From positions 1 to 33,784 of the forward strand of contig DKMK01000078.1 of NCBI GenBank assembly GCA_002469545.1: a stretch of DNA of 33,784 nucleotides. Reading direction: 5' to 3'. Every line of letters begins with the position of its first letter. Positions within the stretch are counted from its first letter, which is position 1. The position numbers and the translations under genes are program-made. Origin of the DNA: Rhodobacterales bacterium UBA7416 (GTDB lineage Bacteria; Pseudomonadota; Alphaproteobacteria; Rhodobacterales; Rhodobacteraceae). Positions 24,638 through 31,399 of this stretch are shown here, one piece after another. The notes below the pieces were generated by a model, which had not been told where the DNA came from, searched no databases, and worked only from the letters and a program-made list of their open reading frames with translations.

Positions 24638-25372
24638 TTATGGCAAGCTGAGTTTTGCCATGCGCCCACCATCGACTGTGTGAATTTGTCCTGTGATGAA
24701 ACCACTTTCGTCTGCGCATAAGAAAGCCGCCATGGCGGCGACTTCGGCGGGCGTTCCGGTGCGACCGATGGGGTGGATTTTACCGATGTCGCGACGAAAT
24801 GACGAGGCATTTGGCATACTGTTGATGAAATCTTCGTTTAAGTCTGTGTCGATCCAACCAGGTGCAATCGCATTACAGCGCACACCATCCACGCCGTGGT
24901 CCACTGCAATTGCCCGCGTAAGCCCATGCAGCCCTGCCTTGGATGCGCAATATGCAGCGTGGTTAGGATTGGAACCCAAACCCTCTATTGAGCCGATATT
25001 CAAGATTGAACCTTTGGCAATACGTAGGTGTGGCATTGCGGCCTTGATCAACAAAAATGGGGCTGTCAGGTTGACGTGCAACGTATGTTGCCAATCATCC
25101 AATGCCATATTTTCGACCGAGCTTTCGGTCATGACGCCTGCGTTATTGACCAAGATATCCAAACCTCCTGCAGATGCGATAAGCGTATCAATGACATGTT
25201 GTGGCGCATCGGGATCGGACAAATTTGCGGGGATATATTCGAAGTTATCATCGCGACCGCGTTGCGCCGTAAAGACGCGCGCACCTTCGTCGGACAAACG
25301 TTTTGCAATCGCGGCGCCAATGCCACTGCGTCCACCGGTTACAAGGGCAATTTTTTTGTCAAAGCGCATCAT
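24638..25372 (-). CDS. Short-chain dehydrogenase/reductase 1
   Basis: A 244-residue classical SDR. TGGRSGIG (cofactor glycine motif), LVNNAGVM, catalytic Ser in NIGSIEG, Tyr and Lys in YCASKAG, and a C-terminal GFITGQIHTVDGG are present, so it should be an active NAD(P)-dependent oxidoreductase in the cytoplasm. It is last in the operon MttB-2, HpbD, SDR 2, SDR 1; its start overlaps the stop of SDR 2 by four bases. SDRs in this position could oxidise or reduce the 4-hydroxyl or a keto intermediate of a hydroxyproline-betaine-like compound. The described hydroxyproline-betaine route does not obviously need two SDRs, so the actual substrate may differ. After it, 24445-24637 holds only the leader ORF described separately. 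Confidence 0.9.
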   Translation of the reverse strand: MMRFDKKIALVTGGRSGIGAAIAKRLSDEGARVFTAQRGRDDNFEYIPANLSDPDAPQHVIDTLIASAGGLDILVNNAGVMTESSVENMALDDWQHTLHVNLTAPFLLIKAAMPHLRIAKGSILNIGSIEGLGSNPNHAAYCASKAGLHGLTRAIAVDHGVDGVRCNAIAPGWIDTDLNEDFINSMPNASSFRRDIGKIHPIGRTGTPAEVAAMAAFLCADESGFITGQIHTVDGGRMAKLSLP

Positions 25373-26100
25373 GATACAGGTTTACCCCCATTAATTTCGA
25401 CAAGTTCACCACACATGTAACGCGCGTGATCTGAGGCAAGGAACAACACCACCTCTGCGATGTCATCAGGTTGTGCGATGCGTCCGATGGGGACGGTTTT
25501 ATCCAGTTCTTGGATTGCAGTATTTGGATCGAAACCCCGCATTTCTAAGCCAGTGCGCAACATTGGTGTATCTACTTCGTTTGGGCAGACGGCGTTAATG
25601 CGAATACCCAAATGAGCATGATCACGCCCCATGCATTGGGTTAAGGATGCGATGGCCGCCTTGGTCATGCAATAGATCGCGTGATTTGGCCCTGGGTGAA
25701 CACCCCAACAAGAAGCTGTGTTCACAATTGCACCGCCGCCGTTTTCAGCGAGTAACGGTATCGCGGCGCGGCAAATTCGAAACGGTGCCTTTACGTTGAC
25801 GTCCATCGACAGATCGAAATCAGCATCGGTGCTGTCTGTCACAGGTCCACGGCGCATTATGCCTGCGTTATTGATAACGATATCCAAGCCGCCTAATGCC
25901 TGGTGCGCGGCCTTGGGTAGCGTATCAGCATAGCTCGCATCCGTTAAGTCACCTGACAAATGAGCATCAGCATCGACACCGCTAACATCCAAATCCGCCA
26001 CCGCGACAGTTGCACCACTGGCGCGAAACATTTTAACGATGGCCTGTCCGATACCGCCCGCGGCACCTGTGACCAAAACATGTTTACCTGTAAAATCCAT
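25369..26100 (-). CDS. Short-chain dehydrogenase/reductase 2
   Basis: A 243-residue classical SDR with TGAAGGIG, a VADLDVSG segment whose Asp after the second strand favours NAD over NADP, INNAGIM, Ser in NTASCWG, and Tyr/Lys in YCMTKAA. It differs clearly from SDR 1 in sequence, so this is not a recent tandem duplication, and the two may form a heteromer or act in series. AAGGGGAAACA precedes the ATG. It starts nine bases after the HpbD stop and overlaps SDR 1 by four bases. The final GGELVEINGGKPVS-type end (ELVEINGG) is the usual SDR C-terminal motif. The substrate is unknown; a hydroxyl group on a proline-betaine-like ring is inferred from context only. Confidence 0.9.
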   Translation of the reverse strand: MDFTGKHVLVTGAAGGIGQAIVKMFRASGATVAVADLDVSGVDADAHLSGDLTDASYADTLPKAAHQALGGLDIVINNAGIMRRGPVTDSTDADFDLSMDVNVKAPFRICRAAIPLLAENGGGAIVNTASCWGVHPGPNHAIYCMTKAAIASLTQCMGRDHAHLGIRINAVCPNEVDTPMLRTGLEMRGFDPNTAIQELDKTVPIGRIAQPDDIAEVVLFLASDHARYMCGELVEINGGKPVS

Positions 26101-26109
26101 TGTTTCCCC

Positions 26110-27213
26110 TTAAAATGAAGCAATGGATGGGCCGAATTGATCCACATCGATATTGAGGCCAAGACCTGTACCGGTCGGTAAATCAATATGGCCATCCCTG
26201 ATTTCGATGCCCCCATCGTTGTCGTAGTGGCCGTCAATATAGGGTTGTGCGATCCACACACCTTCGAGCAGGTTTGGTTTCACAGTGGCACCAATATGGG
26301 TACACGCGGCGGCGATAATATCACCGCCCCAGCTGTCATCGCATGTGTGTGGAAGGTTGCGTGCTTCGCATATGTCGCGAAACGTTGTCATTGGGTGCAG
26401 GCCGCCAATACGGGTGACTTTCATGCCGAAACCATCGACCAGTCCCGTGCCAACTGCGTGGACGACACGTGTCAAATCGGTGCTGTTTTCATCCATATAA
26501 AGGGCGTGATTCAGTTGGGGTCTGATTTTTTGCAAATCTTCAACGGTATCGCAAGGTTGTTCCATGATGAATGGAATGTCGACACATTCGCGACTGACGC
26601 GCAGGGCATCGCGTGTCGTCCAGCCACGATTGCCATCAACGGCCAGCTTCATATTCGTTCCAACCGTTTCCCAAACTTTGCGAATGACTTCGATGTCAAT
26701 TTCGACGGGACGACCGCCTACCTTTATCTGAATGCGGGGAAAACCTTGGGCCAATTTTTCTGACGCTATACGGGCGATGTCATCAGGTGTGCCGACACCG
26801 CTGGCGAAATATGATGGTACGCGGTGCGTTGTAGCCCCACCCAACAGATCGGCCACACGTAAGCCGAGATGTTTACCCATCGCGTCATAAGCAGCGATGT
26901 CGATTGCGGCTTTGGCGTAATTATGGCCGTTCAGCAGGTTGTCCATTTTGCGATGCAACATGCGTGGTTGCATCAAATCGGTGCCGATTAGGTTTGGGGC
27001 CATTTCACACAATGCTGCGCGCGCGCCTTTGGCATGACTTTCGGCATAGGTTGGACCAACTGGGCATGTTTCGCCCCAGCCGACCACGCCGTTGTCAGAT
27101 GTGATTTTGACCAGCGTTGTATCCAATGCATAGACCCGCGCGTTGGCCATCGTGTAGGGGCCATTTTTGACCGGTAAATCATGTTGATAGACATGGATTT
27201 CCTTAATTTTCAT
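26110..27213 (-). CDS. hpbD: 4-hydroxyproline betaine 2-epimerase (enolase superfamily, HpbD)
   Basis: A 367-residue enolase-superfamily protein of the mandelate racemase/muconate lactonising enzyme type. The bases Lys164 (IQIK) and Lys265 (GFGMK) and the metal ligands Asp193, Glu218 and Asp241 are all in place, which allows 1,1-proton transfer. It matches Pelagibaca bermudensis HpbD over nearly its full length as I know it (HDLPVKNGPY, GWGETCPVGPTYA, DIAAYDAMGKH, LPHTCDDSWGGDIIAAACTH). Tyr56, Asp292 and Trp320, which hold the quaternary ammonium and substrate in HpbD, are present at the same numbers. HpbD epimerises trans-4-hydroxy-L-proline betaine, and also proline betaine, at C2 to the D-form ready for demethylation. 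It follows the MttB-2 stop by 11 bases, with AAGGGGA before the ATG, and is followed by two SDR genes. Substrate class is well supported; L-proline betaine versus hydroxyproline betaine is not decided. Confidence 0.9.
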   Translation of the reverse strand: MKIKEIHVYQHDLPVKNGPYTMANARVYALDTTLVKITSDNGVVGWGETCPVGPTYAESHAKGARAALCEMAPNLIGTDLMQPRMLHRKMDNLLNGHNYAKAAIDIAAYDAMGKHLGLRVADLLGGATTHRVPSYFASGVGTPDDIARIASEKLAQGFPRIQIKVGGRPVEIDIEVIRKVWETVGTNMKLAVDGNRGWTTRDALRVSRECVDIPFIMEQPCDTVEDLQKIRPQLNHALYMDENSTDLTRVVHAVGTGLVDGFGMKVTRIGGLHPMTTFRDICEARNLPHTCDDSWGGDIIAAACTHIGATVKPNLLEGVWIAQPYIDGHYDNDGGIEIRDGHIDLPTGTGLGLNIDVDQFGPSIASF

Positions 27214-27224
27214 ACCTTATCCCC

Positions 27225-28772
27225 TTAGTATTCGGTGTTCAGTGCCTCTGCGGCTGGAATTTCGCGTTCGCGCCTTGCAATGTATTCTAACAGCTCTTCG
27301 TTTTTGGCCTGATCCAAGTGCGGTTCTTGGTATTCCCTTAGCTGTTTTCGTGCAAAGTTCAGCGCGCGTTCAGTGATCTCGATACCGCCTTCGGCTTGCC
27401 ATTGCTCAATCGAGTTATTGTCCAACATTTCTGGCATGAAAAATGCACGTTGGAAATTCTCTTGGGTGTGTTCATGCCCCAAATAGTGTCCACCCGGGCC
27501 AACATCGCGGATTGCAGCAAGGCCTTCGTCGAAGTCATCCCATCGCGGGCCTTCGGCCATGCGGTATGCCATGGCGCATTGTTCGGCATCAACAATGAAT
27601 TTGGCGACGGAACAGTGCATACCTGCCTCGTTCCAGCCTGCGGAATGCCAGATATAATTGGCACCGGCGTGCATGACGGCGGATAGGGTTGTGGCACTTT
27701 CGTAGCCTGCCTGAGCATCGAATGTTTTCGAACCGCCAAGCGTGTTAGATGTGCGCCAAGGGACATCATAAAACCGTGCCATTTGACCGATCATAAAGTT
27801 CATCAAACTGATTTCAGGTGTGCCTGCCATTGGGGCGCCCGATTTCATTGATACAGATGACAAGTAATGGCCATAGATTGCAGGGGTGCCGCGACGAATG
27901 ACTTGGGTATAGGCGAGTGCACTTAGGGCTTCGGCGTTGAGTTGCGCCACTGTGGGCACCACGGATGCGGGTGTGTTTGCGCCGCCCAATACGAAAGGTG
28001 AACACAAAACGGGCTGGTTGCGTTTGGAAAATGCACGCATCGCACCCAGCATTGTTTCATCCCATACAAGTGGTGAGTTTCCGTTGCAGTTCCCTGTGGT
28101 GACGGGATGGGTTTCCATGAATTCGTCGCCAAATAAAATCGCGCACATATCCATAACATCTTCGGCGTTTTTAGCGCTGGTTGTCATGCCCATGAAAGTC
28201 TTATCGGAGTATTTCATAGACGAATAGGTGATCCGCAAATGGCGTTGTGAAATCGCATGATCGTAGGGTTCTACAATATGATGCGCCGATGAATGCATAG
28301 CCGGTGACATATGGGATAGTTTGTGAAACATCGCCAAATCGTCCAGCGTTGGATTGCGGCGCACGTCGTCAAGATCGCGTAAATAAGGTGCGCCAGTCAT
28401 AGGCACAAAAATTGAATGCTTGCCACCAAGGCGCACGTTATTGTTCGGATTACGGGCATGATACGTAAAATCGGATGGAATTGTTTTGATCAGTTCGCGT
28501 ACCAACCCACGATCCAAATGCACGGTTTCACCGCGCACATCAGCGCCAGCCGCCCGCCAGTCAGCCAGTGCGATGTCATCGCGAAACACCACGCCCACCT
28601 CTTCCAGTATATCCATGGAAGCGTTGTCCATTTTTTCGATTTGCTCGTCGTCCATCGGTTCACACAAAGGCAAATTTCGTTTTAGTCCCGGCAACATCAG
28701 ATGATTTGGGGCGCTACGAATGGCGCGCCGTGATGCGCGACCGCCTGTACGTGTGCGTTGTGGCTCTGACAT
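27225..28772 (-). CDS. MttB-family methyltransferase, non-pyrrolysine (paralogue 2, in the hpbD operon)
   Basis: A 515-residue MttB-family protein without an in-frame amber codon. Family features include the N-terminal basic tail, NASMDILEEVGVVFRDD, TGAPYLRDLDDVRRNPTLDD, the NCNGNSPLVWDETML block, and GPGGHYLGHEHTQENF near the C-terminus. It is clearly divergent from paralogue 1, so substrates probably differ. The ATG at 28772 is supported by CGGAGAG four bases upstream; the frame is open further upstream but without a site. It leads the operon with hpbD. Eubacterium limosum MtpB, also a non-pyrrolysine MttB protein, demethylates proline betaine, so the same reaction on D-(hydroxy)proline betaine is my proposal here. 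The methyl acceptor would be a corrinoid protein not encoded in the window. Confidence 0.88.
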   Translation of the reverse strand: MSEPQRTRTGGRASRRAIRSAPNHLMLPGLKRNLPLCEPMDDEQIEKMDNASMDILEEVGVVFRDDIALADWRAAGADVRGETVHLDRGLVRELIKTIPSDFTYHARNPNNNVRLGGKHSIFVPMTGAPYLRDLDDVRRNPTLDDLAMFHKLSHMSPAMHSSAHHIVEPYDHAISQRHLRITYSSMKYSDKTFMGMTTSAKNAEDVMDMCAILFGDEFMETHPVTTGNCNGNSPLVWDETMLGAMRAFSKRNQPVLCSPFVLGGANTPASVVPTVAQLNAEALSALAYTQVIRRGTPAIYGHYLSSVSMKSGAPMAGTPEISLMNFMIGQMARFYDVPWRTSNTLGGSKTFDAQAGYESATTLSAVMHAGANYIWHSAGWNEAGMHCSVAKFIVDAEQCAMAYRMAEGPRWDDFDEGLAAIRDVGPGGHYLGHEHTQENFQRAFFMPEMLDNNSIEQWQAEGGIEITERALNFARKQLREYQEPHLDQAKNEELLEYIARREREIPAAEALNTEY

Positions 28773-28951
28773 TGTTCTCTCCGACTTGTGTAAGATCAGC
28801 AGACCCCAAGGTGCCAAGATGGCGCAAGTATGCTTACGAAGTATGACTGCAATTAGCGACCTTTGTCGAATGATGGGGGTAAATTGTGCAATTAGGCAAT
28901 TGAATTTTTCAAACGTGACGGGCAATCTGTTCATGAATGAAGGAAATGCAT

Positions 28952-29347
28952 ATGAAACCATTAAAAACCACAGCGGCCGATATGGTCGCACGCGCACGTG
29001 CCCAGATCGAAGAAATCGACACACCTGAATTGATTGCAATGTTGGGCGATTCAAATTTGGTTGTCGTGGACATTCGTGATCCACGTGAACGCCAACGCAG
29101 TGGTTTTATTCCCGGCAGCTTTCATGCGCCACGCGGGATGATTGAATTTTGGATTGATCCTGACAGTCCTTATTTCAAGGAAATCTTTGGATTGGATAAG
29201 AGGTTTGTTTTCCATTGCGCATCAGGGTGGCGTTCAGCGCTGACGGTGCAGACGGTGAATGCGATGGGGTTTGATGCGGCACATTTGAAAGAGGGTTTTT
29301 CAACTTGGGAAAAACACGGCGGACCTGTGGAATTTAAGACCGATTAG
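28952..29347 (+). CDS. Rhodanese-domain protein
   Basis: A 131-residue single-domain rhodanese. The CH2A-type VVVDIRDPRERQRSGFIPGSFHAPRGM segment (split here as VVVDIRDPRER and GFIPGSFHAPRGM) and the active-site loop FHCASGWRSA with Cys89 are intact, so sulfur transfer or a related persulfide/arsenate-type function is possible. No signal peptide. ATG 28952 is chosen because AAGGAA lies six bases upstream. It is divergent from mttB-2 across 179 bp and convergent with the DgoK-type gene four bases away. Its link to methylamine-type catabolism is unknown; thiosulfate or persulfide handling next to a cobalamin-using route is one idea without direct support. Confidence 0.88.
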   Translation: MKPLKTTAADMVARARAQIEEIDTPELIAMLGDSNLVVVDIRDPRERQRSGFIPGSFHAPRGMIEFWIDPDSPYFKEIFGLDKRFVFHCASGWRSALTVQTVNAMGFDAAHLKEGFSTWEKHGGPVEFKTD

Positions 29348-29351
29348 ATCT

Positions 29352-30248
29352 TTATGGGTATAATTGATGGTATGCGGCAGATAATCCAGCAAGTGTCATA
29401 TCATTTGCATCCGTTATCGTTGCCATAACGCCCTGCTTTTCCAATCCCAATTGATACTGTTTGGCCACATCGTCAGAGCCAATGATTGCCACGTTCTGTC
29501 CCAACCAATATGGCCGCGCTGCCGCCAGTTCTGCACCGAGTAGTAAGCCAGATAAGCGCGCGGCTGCGGATGGTGGCGATTGATCTGATACCTGTGAGGC
29601 TGCGTAAATACCAAATAATTTAGAACTCAATGCCTGTGGGTGGGACATTGCATCATCTACCGCCGTGGTAAAGGCGGGTATGTCAAATTCATCGATTGAA
29701 ATGGCCCGCTGTAAAGTCGATTGTTGTGACAGAAACTGAAACAGCTCTCCTGTCATGTATGTTTGGAAGCTGACAATTTCAGAGGCACTGATGTGGGCCC
29801 ACTTTGTATGTCGCCCAGCAAGACAGATAACGCCATCGAAATCAGGGTTTATTTGCAGGAACCCAGCGATTTGGGTTTCCTGACCGCGCATAACATCTGC
29901 GGGTGATTGTTGTTTTATGCCAGGCAATATGTGAACAGAAATACGGCGATCTGTTGTCGTCACGCGCACCGCTTCGGGAATGTTGTTTAGATTGTAAGGC
30001 ACAGGTTGATATGGTGCATGGATGTCACTGATCATACCAGAACAGATAATTGGCAGAGTCCCAGTAGTGGGTAAAAAGGGTTGAACAAAATCGATCATCA
30101 CAGTTTCGAAACTGCCTTGATTAACGTTTTCGGCTCCTTGATCAGATACTTTTTCATCAAGAATTGAACCATCTGAGCCCATGACCCAAAGACGTAAATT
30201 CGTCGCGTTCCAATCAACTGCTATCCAGTTTGCATCCATAACGATCAT
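29352..30248 (-). CDS. dgoK: 2-dehydro-3-deoxygalactonokinase (DgoK-type) sugar-acid kinase
   Basis: A 298-residue ASKHA-fold kinase of the DgoK family: WIAVDWNATNLRLW (phosphate 1 region), ADVMRGQETQIAGFL, CLAGRHTKWAHI, FQTYMTGELFQFL, LLLGAELAAARPYWLG and VAIIGSDDVAKQYQLGLE. DgoK phosphorylates 2-keto-3-deoxygalactonate with ATP. The usual DWGTTNLR is DWNATNLR here, and PGTHSKW is AGRHTKW, so nucleotide or substrate contacts may have changed. The start at 30248 or 30239 cannot be decided; neither has a strong ribosome site. No aldolase (DgoA) or galactonate dehydratase gene is adjacent, so it is an orphan in this window. It lies 145 bp downstream of tRNA-Trp on the same strand and converges with the rhodanese gene. 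Confidence 0.85.
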   Translation of the reverse strand: MIVMDANWIAVDWNATNLRLWVMGSDGSILDEKVSDQGAENVNQGSFETVMIDFVQPFLPTTGTLPIICSGMISDIHAPYQPVPYNLNNIPEAVRVTTTDRRISVHILPGIKQQSPADVMRGQETQIAGFLQINPDFDGVICLAGRHTKWAHISASEIVSFQTYMTGELFQFLSQQSTLQRAISIDEFDIPAFTTAVDDAMSHPQALSSKLFGIYAASQVSDQSPPSAAARLSGLLLGAELAAARPYWLGQNVAIIGSDDVAKQYQLGLEKQGVMATITDANDMTLAGLSAAYHQLYP

Positions 30249-30393
30249 CCATATTTTTCAGCCATGGAATACAAGTTTGCGCAATGCTGAACAAGGGCGT
30301 GGTTGTGGCGTTCCTGATCAAGCCCATCACGGCAAGTATCCAAATAGAAAGCAAATTACATTCACGAAGGTTGGACAGTTGGGAGAATGACTT

Positions 30394-30469
30394 TGGCAGG
30401 GGCTAAGAGACTCGAACTCTTGACCTACGGTTTTGGAGACCGTCGCTCTACCAACTGAGCTAAACCCCT
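30394..30469 (-). tRNA. tRNA-Trp (anticodon CCA)
   Basis: On the minus strand the acceptor stem AGGGGTT pairs with AGCCCCT. The D arm is AGCTCAGTTGGTAGAGC, the anticodon arm ACGGT-CTCCAAA-ACCGT has anticodon CCA, and the T arm holds GTTCGAGTC. The discriminator is G, and the 3' CCA is encoded (30394-30396). In alphaproteobacteria this gene commonly lies between tuf and secE-nusG; here tuf is on the same strand 2.7 kb upstream. Confidence 0.96.
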
Positions 30470-31080
30470 GTACCAAAGTAGGATTGAAATACGAAAGCTA
30501 GAGCACCTTTGCAAGGTACTTCTGATGCCTTTCAGGTAAATACCAAGTTTTTTGTGGCCTCTGGCCCAGTATTGTACCGAATTTTATTGTTTTTTGATTC
30601 TGTTCTGATTGGAATACATGTCTGCGCAGGCGAAAATGTGTGATTTTTTGTTTCGAATAACTCCAGATTTAGATTTAATTTTCTAGCGTCGATCACACAT
30701 TGAACACTTCGTATTCTCGGGTCCGTGACGAGGGGGTATTTAAAGCCAGAAAAGCAAGAAAACCGTGATCGGCATCATACACGTTACAGTGTTATTTTGG
30801 ACCGCCGGTCGGTAAAGGGAATTTATATTTGCCTTTATAATATGATGAACATCTTCGTACTTACGAGCCAATATTTCATTCGTTCCCTCATTTACGCTGT
30901 CACGACAATCGATCACAAAAACTTGGTTCCGCGTGACGCACATTGGTGTGAAAACCCGTGATGCCTTTTGTGATTTGAAGCTTACAAAATGACCAGCTAG
31001 GCAAGTGACATCGGAACAAAACGTTTCGACACAAATCAAACCTCCCGGTCCGAATTGGATCAAAAAAAAGGAAATATAAA
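30470..31080. other. Gene-free stretch of 611 bp between tRNA-Trp and the small secreted protein gene
   Basis: No frame here looks coding: the longest ones lack a ribosome site and have no plausible protein composition. It holds a short palindrome ACCTTTGCAAGGT and an exact TATAAT (30836-30841, plus strand) about 240 bp ahead of the small secreted protein gene, which would give that gene a long leader or mark a small RNA. On the minus strand the promoter of tRNA-Trp must also lie near 30470-30550, but I cannot assign its boxes. Confidence 0.5.
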
Positions 31081-31326
31081 ATGACACACACATTGAAAAC
31101 AACAGCACTTGCAGCAGCCGTAATTTTGGGAACCGTTTCTTCTGGTTTTGCAATGGACTTCAATTCAGCAACAGCCGCAGAACTTAAATCCATGGGTTAC
31201 TCTGATGAGGTTGTAAGCCAACTAAGCTCAACTGAATTGAATATCATCGACGCCACTTTGCACGGCGGCAGTGACTCAGATGCACGCCAAGGTGTTGCTT
31301 CTTTGATTTTCAACTACACTAAATAA
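31081..31326 (+). CDS. Small secreted protein of unknown function
   Basis: An 81-residue protein. It opens with a clear Sec signal peptide (MTHTLKTTALAAAVILGTVS, then SGFA with cleavage likely after residue 24), leaving a mature chain of about 57 residues for the periplasm or medium. The mature part is helical and acidic (ATAAELKSMGYSDEVVSQLSS), with no cysteine and no known motif. AAGGAA lies seven bases before the ATG, and a strong terminator follows the stop, so it is a single-gene transcript. It is convergent with the periplasmic TPR protein gene and shares its terminator. I do not recognise the family. Confidence 0.8.
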   Translation: MTHTLKTTALAAAVILGTVSSGFAMDFNSATAAELKSMGYSDEVVSQLSSTELNIIDATLHGGSDSDARQGVASLIFNYTK

Positions 31327-31345
31327 TCAATTTCCAAATAACCAC

Positions 31346-31373
31346 AAAAGGCAGCCCATATGGGCCGCCTTTT
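31346..31373. terminator. Bidirectional Rho-independent terminator
   Basis: AAAAGGCAGCCC (31346-31357) pairs with GGGCCGCCTTTT (31362-31373) around an ATAT loop, with a single A-C mismatch. The A- and T-runs on both sides let it end the small secreted protein gene on the plus strand and the TPR gene on the minus strand. Confidence 0.93.
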
Positions 31374-31399
31374 CGTTTTCAGTTCAAGCGTAAAATATC

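Noticed and set aside
16677..28772. Pyrrolysine use in the MttB-family proteins
   Set aside because: Both genes are full length for the family and have no in-frame TAG, so they belong to the non-pyrrolysine branch.
27225..29084. Longer MttB-2 protein starting at 29084
   Set aside because: The extra N-terminal residues have no family counterpart and overlap the rhodanese start; a good ribosome site supports 28772.
30725..30961. Possible 78-residue plus-strand ORF in the gene-free stretch
   Set aside because: No ribosome site, unnatural amino-acid composition, and no similarity or motif that I recognise.
31153..31193. Imperfect 41-bp palindrome inside the small secreted protein gene that encodes similar peptides on both strands
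   Set aside because: Six of 20 pairs mismatch, spaced by multiples of three as expected from codon structure; the antisense frame has no ribosome site.
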